From Evernia prunastri (Eukaryota > Ascomycota > Lecanoromycetes > Lecanorales > Parmeliaceae): 64,000 nucleotides of DNA. Of this stretch, positions 45,201-54,621 are shown piece after piece. The stretch covers positions 62,001-126,000 of the forward strand of contig NKYR01000038.1 of NCBI GenBank assembly GCA_003184365.1, read 5' to 3'. A program made the translations under genes and the position numbers. The notes beneath the pieces were generated by a model that was given only the letters and a program-made list of their open reading frames with translations, did no database searches and had not been told where the DNA came from. Position 1 is the first letter of the stretch, and each line of letters opens with the position of its first letter.

Positions 45201-45506
45201 CCACTCAAAAACCCAGTGTGGAACGCTGCTGCCCCTATGCAACAGGAAGCACAAGGCGAGACGACAGCCGAACGAAGAAGACGGCTGGCAGCTTTGGGAG
45301 AGGGCGATGAAGAAGAGCGCCAAGACAGCAGCGATAGCGAAGATGATGGTGGGGAGAGGAAACCGGCTACGGGGCATACGCCCATGCCCGAACCGAGTCC
45401 CACCGAGGCTAGGAGACCGCCCGGTATCAGGTTCGCCGACTCGCCGGCTGTGAGTCAGGGGAGGGTGCAGTGGGGGGAAGGGGTGGGGAGAAGGGCAAAG
45501 AAATAA
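42213..45506 (+). CDS. nha1: plasma-membrane Na+/H+ antiporter (Nha1 type), very long cytosolic tail
   Basis: A single exon encodes 1097 aa. The first about 440 residues contain around 12 membrane segments of the monovalent cation:proton antiporter family. The transport-site signatures are TATDPV (about 141-146) and ESGCNDG (about 171-177), whose Asp residues bind the cation and proton. Nha1 exports Na+ and K+ in exchange for H+ for salt tolerance and pH control. From about 450 to the end the tail is hydrophilic and strongly charged, with two copies of an IVEDE-[ED]-GE motif and two copies of ET-[AT]-A-[EQ]-RRRRLA. Long tails are usual in fungal Nha1 and are linked to signalling in yeast. The start is immediately before the first membrane segment. 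Confidence 0.92.
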   Translation: MVWEQLSINKPHWAYLIIGGFTSLFMLVSLFVKERLYIGEATVATICGVIFGPHAANLFNPLTWGNTDQITLECSRVVLVVQCFAVGVELPKAYMERHWRSVVFLLVPVMTFGWLITSLFIWWMITPLSWLESLMCAACVTATDPVLASSVVGKGKFAKRVPKHLRDLLSAESGCNDGMAFPFIYLSFYLIHYRPNANEVAYHWFCETILYECIFGATYGVLIGYIGRHMIKWADRKGLIDRESFLVFYFVLALFCAGTGATLGTDDLLVGFAAGVGFSNDGWFTEKTEESHVSNVIDLLLNLAYFVYLGSIIPWEQYNAPQFGLTPWRLVIIALFVVFFRRIPIMLALKPLIPDIKTWREALFAGHFGPIGVGAIFAAILARAELETDTTTPLGVLPTNPDTENYLVVQIIWPLTTFLVITSILVHGSSIAVFTLGKRINTLTLTMSYTQANEEGPSWMNRLPRIQSTSKVSMSKTKEDMASEDSSNEKLPEYAPGTLPPIGVPGNFLRRQKEEETPIEKPRATRRKSKWDSGMGPGGPISQSAIRPQRRTEITSPTESASETLNEKDSPSGSGESDEPPDQLEMEDAQEKREEKERRSGSKQISEPEVEAYEEGDELIVEDEEGEILATHNVKGESDDQKRQHILDDEAALRKETSGEHAKGKFHPHESKTEGEEVERTFSQSAGHPGETSKRFMKKLGDGWGGWRGKEAAGPSDPKPKPKPKATEHKRGPAHAYQFGNTIIVEDEDGEVVKKYDLPQQPKQRGGLRGGVQDGAGHFDARPMLKRAGTWVGFGGKAEDAPQDRSAAEASGQGKKGRKQSIVDPDDDRIRFTVGSGGRRLSKADFIKQIQAMDPKARVQAVEESDVPEVVKQEVREDAEEEVREPHSPARPRSDSKRATGPSAMSPVREGDHPEEDMPLVRRYSTTEDRPKGPDGLTLVDSKNQDIPFHPVSESVQKYGGEETAAQRRRRLALARKDSDDDGTERVPPHTSSSGPPLKNPVWNAAAPMQQEAQGETTAERRRRLAALGEGDEEERQDSSDSEDDGGERKPATGHTPMPEPSPTEARRPPGIRFADSPAVSQGRVQWGEGVGRRAKK

Positions 45507-46717
45507 GTGGTGCCTTTTTGTGGGGAAATTGGGCTCATGTTGTCTTTGGTGATTAGATTAGCATCTTAGCGGTCTTGAGGGGAGGCTTTTTTGCGCTTTT
45601 AATGGCAGATGTTGATAGGTGCTCTCTACATGACCATGGTCTTAGGTACTCTATGTTACGAAAGTTAGCTCTATGCCTTCAACAGCGTTGAGCTTGTTAC
45701 GTTTCATTGCTGGGGGCGATAATGTTATGGTCTTGAGCATCCTTGCCAAAGCGCGCCTTGCTAACAATCTTGTGCTCTGTTCTGGCTGTACTGCACGCTA
45801 CGGATTCCTACCCTTCTATGGCTGATCATGAAATGTCGTTTGGTCCGACCCCATTTCATTCACAATCTCTAATAAGGAAGGGTGGGTGCTTCTTTCTATA
45901 CTCTCTGCTGTTACTAAATCAAAAGGAACGAGAATTTCGAAATCGTTCATCCTCTGTTGTATCTATCCATTTTCGTTCCCGACTACCGAAGAGCTAACTT
46001 GATTCGTGGATTGAAAAATGTTTCGACCCATCTGAACTTATAGGTATGATGAGGGGAGGGGAAGGGAATGCTGCTGTGCTGGATCGAACAACCGAATTGC
46101 CTGACGAAGAGTATTGTAATCGTGCTGCTGCACTTGCACTTTGCGGTTTAGGTAGCCTGCCTCCATTCGCTGGTTATCGGGATGTAAATAAATGCCTTGT
46201 GGTAGTAGGTTTACGTGCTGGTTAGAGTGAATAGCAGCTCTTCATTCTCGCGCAGATTTAGTTCTTGGACCCGGTTGACGTTCTGGTGGGTTTGACAAGG
46301 GCTGGAGTACTCTAGGTCGGCGAGTTTGCTTATGCTCTCCTGGCTGTGATGTCTACGATAAGTATTCACTACCTTAAGGACCTTACTGACTTCGTTCTTA
46401 GATCTTGGGTTCTCAGCAGTCAGCATCGGTAAAGGTACCTTACCTTAATCGATGATCGGGCCGAAAGCGGGCCGACGATGCGGGGGACAGGAGACTACGG
46501 CGATTGGATTGGCGTCATCGTTCGATACGCGATATGAGGTAGTTGATTTCAAAGCAAGTCTTGCAACATACTCTTCTGTCAAAACACCCATCAATTCCTC
46601 TATAACCACTGAATGTTCAGATCAGTTCAAAGAGCCTCTTTACTATCATCTCATCTCAAAGTCAAAACCCCAATCGATAAAGTCAGGAATATATCCATCT
46701 TACCCAAGCCGCCCAAA
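45507..46717. other. intergenic, no gene seen
   Basis: 3' flank of the antiporter gene and promoter of the glutathione S-transferase gene. A compact palindromic AAAGGTACCTTACCTTAA motif lies at 46431-46448. No coding signal. Confidence 0.5.
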
Positions 46718-47686
46718 ATGTCCCACCTCTTCGACTCCGACACGCCAGATGAGGTGAAGGACGCCAAGGTACGTCAATTGAGCCAACTCCGTCTGCACCC
46801 AAGGACCCAACAGGACTGATGGTACAGTGTAGGGTCTTCACCTTGTCACGATGAGCACCCCCAATGGGCAAAAGGTGCAAATCATGCTCGAGGAGTTGCA
46901 TGATATCTATGGCACCAAGTGGACGCAAACCCTCATGTACGTCCTATTCGCCCCTTCATGTACTCTCCCAAGTATCCTTTCCATTCCAACTGGCTGACCT
47001 TTCCACGTTCTTCAGCAACATCATGACCAACGAACAGAAGAAGGACTGGTTCCTCCGCCTCGACCCTAACGGCCGCATCCCCATCCTCATCGATCATACC
47101 CAATCGCCTCCTTTCCCCGTCATGGAGACATCGGCTGAGCTCTTATACCTTCTGAAGTTCGCCGACAAGGACGACGTGTTTGGGTTCAAGGATGAGTTGG
47201 AGAGGAGCCAGGCATTGCAATGGTTGTTCTTTTGGCACGGTAGTGGGGCGCCATACCAAGGCCAGGTGAACCACTTTGCGAAATTCGCGAAGGAGAAAAT
47301 CCCTTGTACGTGTCCCTCGTCATGCATATCTCCATACTCTACGCCCTTTACTTTTTTACCATTAAGCAAGCCATGTTGACGCTCTTGTTCAAAACACAGA
47401 CGCCATCGATCGTTTCCGCAATGAAACCCTCCGCGTCTACGGCGTGCTCGAGATCCAATTGAGCGGCAAATACACCGGCGAGCCCCGTGACTACTTGGCC
47501 GGTAACGGCAAGGGCAAATATTCCGTCGCTGATATCGGAACCTGGCCTTGGGTCAAGGGATACGAGTTCAGTGGGTTCACCAAGGAAGACATGAAGCCCT
47601 TCCCGCATCTCCTGAAGTGGGTTGACCGTATTGCGGAACGACCGGCCGTGAAGAGAGGAATCGGCGAGAAGTATTCGCAGAAGTGA
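46718..47686 (+). CDS. glutathione S-transferase, Ure2-like class
   Basis: Four exons, 46718-46768, 46833-46936, 47016-47305 and 47400-47686, give 243 aa, a usual GST length. The enzyme joins glutathione to electrophiles in the cytosol. The N-terminal thioredoxin fold shows LVTMSTPNGQKVQIMLEEL, then DPNGRIPILID with the cis-proline, and METSAELLYLL, which holds the glutathione-binding Ser. The C-terminal helical domain runs from about 110 and contains YSVADIGTWPWV. The spacing and the NGRIP motif are those of Ure2/Gtt-like fungal GSTs. All four joins keep phase. Substrates are not predictable. Confidence 0.9.
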
Positions 47687-48439
47687 GGTGTGTTGTGAAG
47701 GCCGGGTAGGGGAGGGGCTGTTGCAACGTAGTCGACGATGTGTACGTCAGTTGTATTGCGTTCGCGCATAAAATTACGGGCAGGTCTACCTCAATCAAAT
47801 CTCCCACTTTTGTCAAGAGTTGCAGTTGTGTGCGGTTCCCTTACCATCTCTCTTTGGAAAACTCTCCACTAGCACCACTCATCAATCCCTGCGGACGTTC
47901 TGTTGGTTCACAAATCCACCAGTTCCGAAAAAGGTTCCTTTGCCTCCCTCAGGAATCTCTATTAAACCGAGCTTCCCTTCCAATAGCCCCTTCTCCCCTT
48001 CTCCCCAGCAGAAAACCGCCCAGTCTCATGTCCTTGCACCTTGTCAGCCCAGCTCAGCCATCGAATAGAAAATCGAGCGCAGCGACTCAGCCTGCGAATG
48101 GTTTTCCTAACCCCCACCCAAATCCCACTCCTCTCGATTCGGGTGCCCAAACAGCCTTGTCGCAACGAAGCCGCCACCATCTCGACAATTAATTGTCGGA
48201 ATGCAAACGCTTTCCATCACGGAAGTCCTGTTGTATGCTCGCGATTTTTTCCCGACGGACCATTCATTCACGCTTCACTTTTTCCGATATCGCGCGTTTA
48301 GGAAGACGGAGATGATACGAAAATCGAATCGTCTACTCTCCTGTCCTGTCCTTATCAGCGAATTGTGCGCTTCTGCTACATATCTTACCATGACCCTCCC
48401 CCACACATACCACCAAATTCCCCAAACTCCGCACCCAGA

Positions 48440-48455
48440 ACACACACACACACAC
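48440..48455 (+). repeat. (CA)n microsatellite
   Basis: About eight CA dinucleotides in a row, inside A/C-rich low-complexity sequence. Confidence 0.9.
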
Positions 48456-49207
48456 CTGATCCCTTTCCCGAAAGAAAACCAAAAACGCAAACCAAAAAAA
48501 CAAAGCCCCATTCGAATCCGGCGGCAAAAAAAATCGAAAAAAAAAATCGGAGAATCAGAATTTCCAAAACGCAGCCCCGCTCGCAAGCCCGTTTACGAGC
48601 GAGCTCTCGCACAACGGTGCCCGCCTCGTCGGGAACTCTGCGTCGTCTCCCGAGTTCTCAAAAAGCGCGCAGTTATCGAAGAATTGGGATGGTCCGCCTT
48701 CCTCCTCTTCTTCCAAATTAGCAGAGGGGCTCTCTCGTCTGGAGCGTGTGAGGGGGTGGATGGATGAGGATGAGAAATGCGGTCTTGGGGAGGGGGAGGT
48801 ACGGTGTGTGGGGAACGGAGGGGCGGGGAGGTGAGGGGCATGTGGTGAGCTTGAGCTTGAGCGTGATTGGCGAGACGCTGGGGCGGAGTCTGTTTCTGCG
48901 CGGTGGGGGTCTTGTCTGGCTGGCCTTTCTCTTCACTGGCACTGTCATCACCATCACCATCGATCCTTTTACACGCCCCATCCCTAGCGAATTCCCCGCG
49001 TGACACATCTCAAGCCCTCCCATATCCTCACCCCTCCCCTGCCTTCCCTAACCCGCCACCATTCTCAACAGAAACCCGCACCAGCACCACTTCCTTCACG
49101 ATCGAAAACCCCTTCCCGACGACACCCACGGGCCGCAATCAAGGGAAAGATCGAGGCGCGCTGGCGGCTGGAGGGCTGCGGAGCAGGGAACTCTTCTTCC
49201 GCTTCCT

Positions 49208-49247
49208 CGACGATGACGACGACGATGACGATGACGACGACGACGAG
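49208..49247 (+). repeat. (GAC/GAT)n trinucleotide repeat
   Basis: Some 13 tandem GAC/GAT/GAG units. In one frame it would encode a run of aspartates; with no flanking coding signal I treat it as a microsatellite. Confidence 0.85.
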
Positions 49248-49328
49248 CGGCGCGGCGAAGGCCTGGGCGAGTCTCCCTCTTGCGTCTTTTTGTGCGCGAA
49301 GGAGGGGACGGATTTGTTTGAGGTGCTA

Positions 49329-49343
49329 GGGGGGGGGGGGGGG
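49329..49343 (+). repeat. 15-base G homopolymer
   Basis: An uninterrupted run of 15 G residues followed by more G-rich sequence. It could form a quadruplex; its exact length is liable to sequencing error. Confidence 0.85.
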
Positions 49344-49872
49344 AGGGGGAAACCTGGGGGGGACTACTGGGTGGTGGTAGGGTGTTGGGTCGGGTGGAGG
49401 AAGGGGGGAAGGGGAAGGGGAGGAGGATGGGGGTTGAGGAATGAGCGGCTGGTCGTGGTGAGGAAAGGGGGCGGGGAAGGGGTCGGAGAGGCCTTGGTGC
49501 GTGGTTGGGAGTAGTTGGGATGGGGATGGGACTGGGGATTAGGAGAAAAACGTGAGGGAAAGCGAGGAGTGTCCAGGGCCAGCGGGGTCAGAGGAGAAGT
49601 TGCGGAGTCGGGGAAGAAGTAGTAGAGGTTTGGGTGGATGAGGGTCACGCCATCCTGCCTCTCGGAATATGAAGACCTTATTGTCTTTTTGGATGTTCAA
49701 TGAGCCCCCTTTACAAATCAAAAAAAGGGCGGATTCACCTTTGGAGCGGAGGGAAGATTACAGGCTAGCTATCATCGGTCACGGGACGTTATAGAAGCCG
49801 TCAGGCTTTTCTCCGATGTCTCATTTCGTTCATCTTTTTTCATTCTTTATGACCGTTAACGCACCCCCGGGG

Positions 49873-50012
49873 TAGCGGCTTTAATCAGCGGCTTTGGTTA
49901 GCGGCGTTCGAAAAAAATCGAGGTTTTTCAACGAGGTCACGGAGTCCCGACACCTCAGATGGGATATAGCGGCTTCAATCAGCGGCGTTGTAAAAGTTGA
50001 GGTTCTTCAACA
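49873..50012 (+). repeat. two diverged direct repeats with AGCGGC-TT core
   Basis: Copy A (about 49873-49936) and copy B (49967-50012) share TAGCGGCTT(T/C)AATCAGCGGC, then a GTT, and end in GAGGTT(T/C)TTCAAC. Copy A has an additional TTTGGTTAGCGGC insert. Several differences are C/T, but copies are few. Origin unknown; possibly a fragment of an old element. Confidence 0.65.
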
Positions 50013-50323
50013 GTCATGGATTTCCGAAGATGAGATCAGTGGCTTGGGGTGCCTAGGCAATTCTGGTTGATATCGCCATTCGTAATTAAATATCAACGAC
50101 GCAGACCATCTTACCAAGGCACTCTCAACGATTTTATCGACGCTGCTCTTTTCACACTCACTTTGCAATCGAGATGCGGGCCGTCTCGTCATTTCTGTTT
50201 GTTTTTGAAATTCCAATCGGCATCTGGTTGCGGCGCCACGGGTTGGTTGCTTTTAGGTCGGTGTTCGGTTTTCGGGAACGGAGGCGAGGGTTGAGGACGT
50301 GAGAGTGGGATACGAGATGTAAA

Positions 50324-50345
50324 GCAAGGTAAGGTAAGGTAAGGT
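50324..50345 (+). repeat. (AAGGT)n short tandem repeat
   Basis: Four tandem AAGGT units. It belongs to the same intergenic motif family as the TAGGTACCTA palindromes elsewhere in the window. Confidence 0.85.
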
Positions 50346-50924
50346 GATGGGTTGACGGGGTGGTATCACGTTGGTCTTTGCCACAGAGAGATGCAAGGTT
50401 GGCTTCACGAAGGTTGAGTTATGCAACCATTGTAGCTGCGAGTATGAGCTACGGGTAGGAGATGGCACTTCTGTATGTTTTCGCTCGTTACCGTGTGGAT
50501 TTCGCCTCTCGCCGCGTGTGTGTGTGGCGTGTACATCTTGTTGACTTGGCATATGGGATATAGGGAACGAAGAGATCCAAAAGCTGGTCGTCGCAGTAGA
50601 AGAAGACTTCGTTTGCTCATTTGGGGTGTTTTCGTCCGATGGCGAACAATTCTGTCGTGCCGATGCTTGATGATTTCGCCTTTTTGGCAACAGGTGACGT
50701 GTGAGATGGGGAAGAACCGTGCCTGGAGCTGACGACACAAGAAAAATCGACGAGAATGCAGGAAGACAAATCGTGGATTGCCCTGTTTCTTATTTATCAG
50801 CCGAGTTCATAGCGAGCACGTAACCCATCTCCCCCCTGATTCTCTCATACATACATACATCCCTCGCTTTCTTCCTTCGACCTCGCAGTTTTCCTCCTCT
50901 GCCAAAAATCTTGAGTTAGGAATC

Positions 50925-51808
50925 ATGGAACGCCCCCGTCGAGAGCGCCCCTCTCGAGAAACCATGAAACTGACCATCAGATGCCGTGCGCCAGCTTACC
51001 TACCAGCATATCTATACCACACTAACCCTTACAACTCTCTAGTCGATCCGGGCTACCAGAAGCCCCCGTTCACCGTGGAAGTCGGGGCCCAGGACACGAT
51101 CGGGCTCCTCAAGTATCAGATCCTCGAGACGGCGTCGATCCCCATCCACGAGCAAGAAATCATCCCGAACATCGCCGAGGAGGGACCGGCGGACGACGAC
51201 CGCAGGCTTCAGGCGTGCGGCCTCTACGATGGGCACATGGTGACTGTGTATCGCATCCCGCGGCCCCCAGAGATGCCAGATGATCCCTTCAACCCCGAGG
51301 AGCCATTCAAGATAGGTCTGTCTTTGTTGTTGGCTGGGCGAGCTTTTCCCTTCTTTTGCTAGGTGCTGACTCGAGAGTGTTGTATGCAGCCGTTCGACCG
51401 TCAAGGGGAGACGCCTTCCTGCTCAAGGTCTGTCAGGTGGATACCTTCAGGGGCATAAAGCGGATGATAGAAGAAGAAAAAGGATATCCGGTGGAAGACC
51501 AGTGGTTCGGGTATGATCCCGAGTTTGAGAATGACAGGACGCTGCTGCACTTCAGCATCACGGGACCGGCGACGTTGAGGCTGTATCTGCGGAAGGAGAA
51601 GCGCGAGCCACCCAGGCCCAAGAAGCTTGGCTATAGGCCTCGTAAGAAGGCCGCGGATGTAAGTGACGTCGATGGCGAGGAAAACAGCTCTGATTGGGAG
51701 GATGTGTCTGAGGAGGGCGAAGAAGTTTCCCTAAAGATAGAGGAAGGTGACTTGAATGAAGATAATCAGCAGAGGGACCAGAGTAGGGAAAGGGGAGACG
51801 TTGCGTAG
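50925..51808 (+). CDS. ubiquitin-like-domain protein with acidic tail, conserved fungal hypothetical
   Basis: Two exons, 50925-51315 and 51390-51808, give 269 aa; the 74-base intron (GTCTGT...TGCAG) joins FKI to AVRPSRGDAFLLKV. Residues about 15-118 look like one ubiquitin-like fold (FTVEVGAQDTIGLLKYQI, then DDDRRLQACGLYDGHMVTVY). Residues about 130-200 look like a second (FLLKVCQVDTFRGIKRMI, then LHFSITGPATLRLYL). The tail (about 215-269) is acidic and Ser-rich. There is no C-terminal GG, so it is not a conjugated modifier. It could be an adaptor. The tandem-domain reading is from pattern only. Confidence 0.7.
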
Positions 51809-52593
51809 ATTAAAGCTGCGTTACCGGGTTAGACCGTTTTGAAGTAACCGCCGCTGCTTACCATCACGAACCGAGTAGTCACTTCTTTCTCATACTAATC
51901 TTAAATGTACACGTCAACCATTGAAGGAGACGTTTGGGAATAAAGGGGAGAAGCCATCGAAGTCCTATGCAGAATACGCATCTCATATACCGGCGGCCGA
52001 AAAGCTCTGAGCATTCATCAGTCCACAAAAATCCAAACAAGATCCGTGCTGATTCCTGAGCCTATGCCTCTGAATACGCAAAGACCGGAATGTGGCCCCT
52101 CGAAGAGGGAAATAGGAGCCGAGAAGCAGCCATACTTTTGATGCTAGAAAAATGACTGTGGGATTGAAGAACGAGGGTACGAAACATGTACTATTTCAAC
52201 ACAATGACCAGTGTGGTCGGAGGTATTTAGTCCGAATTAGGATCGATTCCCAAATGGCGCTGGTACAGTGGTGTTGCGGTGCTTCTTGTTTTCTATCAGT
52301 AGACCTTGACTATCACTCTTGTCATCCAAAAAATTCCACTCACCCTTCGTCACTGCCCAAAAATTTGGCATCCCCTAATCCGCAATCGTCTTGCAACCAA
52401 GTCTGACGTGATTCATTCCGTCGTTGCACCTTCACTTGCTCTGTCCAGTGTAGCACCAGCACCACCAGAAGAGTCCCGGCACCTCCTCGACGCCCGTGTG
52501 GGCTAGCACGCCCTGTTGATCGAGCATCCTCTCGTCCTGTCAAAAAGGTAAGTGTCATTGGCAGAAAGCCCCTTTGCCGCCTTCGGACCAAGA
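51809..52593. other. intergenic between convergent genes, no gene seen
   Basis: 3' flanks of the ubiquitin-like gene (plus) and the second Cys-rich membrane protein gene (minus). No coding signal. Confidence 0.5.
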
Positions 52594-53577
52594 TCACGAG
52601 CGATCTGCGAGTTCGAGAACTTCACGTCTTGACGCTAGTTCAGCACAGTCCCAGTGCCTCGTCGTGAGTTCCGCGCGATCCGGTCCGGATGGAAATAGGT
52701 CGGCAGAATGTCGATCACCACGCTTGACCACTCTGTCATGAGGACTCGCTGTACCAACCGACCGCCGCCGGCTACGCAGTAACCACCAGATAACGAAGCC
52801 GGCTGCGATGGCTACCGCTGGTATTGTTGCTCCGATGGATGCTTTACCGCCCTCGCTCAGCCCGACTTCTCTGGTGGCGTTGGAAGAGATAGGGCTCAGA
52901 GAAGCCGTTGGCGTCGAGCTGGTTTGTGTCGTGCGGGAAGAGGCAGAAGCCGCAGCAGGTGCTGTTGTAGGACCCTGAATGCTGGACGGAGACGATGACG
53001 GAGACGATGAGATGGTTGTAGACCGGGACTGTGTTGAGACTTGCAGATTGGAATAATATTCGGGCAGCAGGGCCGTTGCTGAAGGTATGGGACTAGGGTT
53101 CTGGAAGAAAGTTTCCAAGTGACCATCTCCTGAGGCACAGCATTCGGTGAGGTTGTTCCCACCACAGCAATAACTGCCGTCGGGACAGAATGTCACGTTA
53201 TCTTCGTAAGCAACAGAAATGACTAGATGGTAAATACATGCGATCAGCGAACCTGCTTTGGGAAGCATCAGGCAAGACTACTCACTAGGGGGGCAAGGAC
53301 AAGCTGGGTCTGTGAATGACTGATCGGTACAGGTTCCTGGTACGTTTCTGATTTCGATGTTTGCATTGTAACAATGAAGGTTACTGATGCAGATGCTGCC
53401 GGGCCCACAGCAGGCACTGACTTGCGCATCTGGGTCGCAGGGAACGTCACCGACCGCGTCGTCGGTGCCAGTGTATCTGATTTGGTTTGCGTATCTATAG
53501 CACGTAGCTGCGGTGACTACCGCCGATCCAGCTTGGGTGATTAGGGTGACGGCGAGTTTTACTCGACCGATCAGCAT
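52594..53577 (-). CDS. Cys-rich single-pass membrane protein, paralogue of 14746-16119
   Basis: Two exons, 53577-53286 and 53222-52594, give 306 aa; the 63-base phase-1 intron has donor GTGAGT and acceptor ATCTAG. Order: signal peptide (1-about 24), Cys-rich ectodomain with SACCGPGSICISNLHCY, GTCTDQS, CPCPP and later FCPDGSYCC and TECCASG, a Ser/Thr/Ala-rich stalk (about 160-215), one membrane helix (about 226-246, ATIPAVAIAAGFVIWWLL) followed by RSRRR, and a short cytosolic tail of 55 residues. Cysteine order and intron position match the gene at 14746. It is shorter because its stalk and tail are shorter. Longer in-frame readings upstream exist but would bury the signal peptide. Function inferred as surface sensor or wall-linked protein. 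Confidence 0.78.
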
Positions 53578-54621
53578 CTTGGAACCCCAGAGACTCTTTC
53601 TGCACAGTGCCTTGAGGCAGGCAAAAAGACAGGTGGCAATGCTGTCTTTGCAGGCTGAAATGAGCCTCAGCGCCAGCTGTAATTGTGGAATGTCGTCGAT
53701 GGAGCAGAGACCAGATTCGGTATGCGATGAGCGAGATCTCCCGGATTGAATTTTCAGAATTTCCTCAGGTGAGTCAGGAACTGCAGGTACAGGATCTGCG
53801 CTTTCGAGTGAGAAGAATTGAAGGCTTTTGAGGCTCTTATAGCTCAGACAAAGAAATAGCGGAAGGCTGTAGAGCAGTCTATCAGCCGCAATGTCGCAGA
53901 TGGTTGCGACACAGCCCATGCAGCATCGCAATATTTTGCAGTCGCTGCATCTCAAGGCAATCCTGCAGGAATTTGACGTGATACGTGTACCTACCATTTT
54001 CGACGTATTATTGAAAAATCCGAGAATGCAGGTCCAAGCTGCTAATTCGGAGTCGGGCATGTCAACGCGATCTGAGAGGGTCGAAAAGGGGCATCCACGT
54101 ACGAGATTATCGATAAAATCCTGCAGGAGTGATTCATATATTAGACCATCCGGAAATAATGTCTGGCAACAAACGAACCTCGGTCCCGTATATTAGTACC
54201 CACTGGCGCTAGCATCTGGCCCCGTTTTAAATAGCAGATACGGCTGTATTTGACAGTAAGGCGTACGTACTGCACGGTGGTAACCGGATTCCTATCCTTA
54301 GTACGTGTCCAGCCTTGTGGCTGCTGTCCAGCTTTTACCTATAGCTGTATGCGAGACTGGTTTGATTGATAAAGATTGTGGAGCGAGGTTCGTTGTGTGG
54401 ACAAGAACAGGCATAACAATTGCGAGACGCCGGAATTTAGGCTAATGAAATAGCAATTCCTCTTGAACGGAATGGTTGACGGAATATGTAACAATGATGG
54501 CTTAAAGTGATGAGTAGGTGCAGGAAACACAACGACGTCCGCATCAAAACGCCTCTATGAACATGAATTAGTAGGATCGCACCATTTCTCACCTCATATA
54601 TAACAACTTGATCAATCAGCC
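53578..54621. other. intergenic, no gene seen
   Basis: Upstream of the minus-strand Cys-rich protein gene an open frame continues to 54060, but its composition (many scattered Cys and Leu, no motif) does not look coding. The right part is the 3' flank of the MFS gene. Confidence 0.45.

Larger units (their letters stand above)
47687..50924. other. long gene-free, low-complexity stretch
   Basis: More than 3 kb without a supportable gene. It holds a CA repeat, A-rich runs (48525-48546), a GAC/GAT repeat, a 15-base G run, strongly G-rich sequence (49330-49550), a pair of related repeats (49873-50012) and an AAGGT array. The open frames present are made from these repeats. Confidence 0.5.

Noticed and set aside
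48201..48767. 188-codon plus-strand frame, and overlapping frames, in the A/C-rich region
   Set aside because: Composition follows the local repeats (CA run, A-rich runs). No signal or family motif.
48867..49514. 215-codon plus-strand frame with a run of aspartates
   Set aside because: Built from the GAC/GAT repeat and G-rich low-complexity sequence. No domain, no conserved composition.
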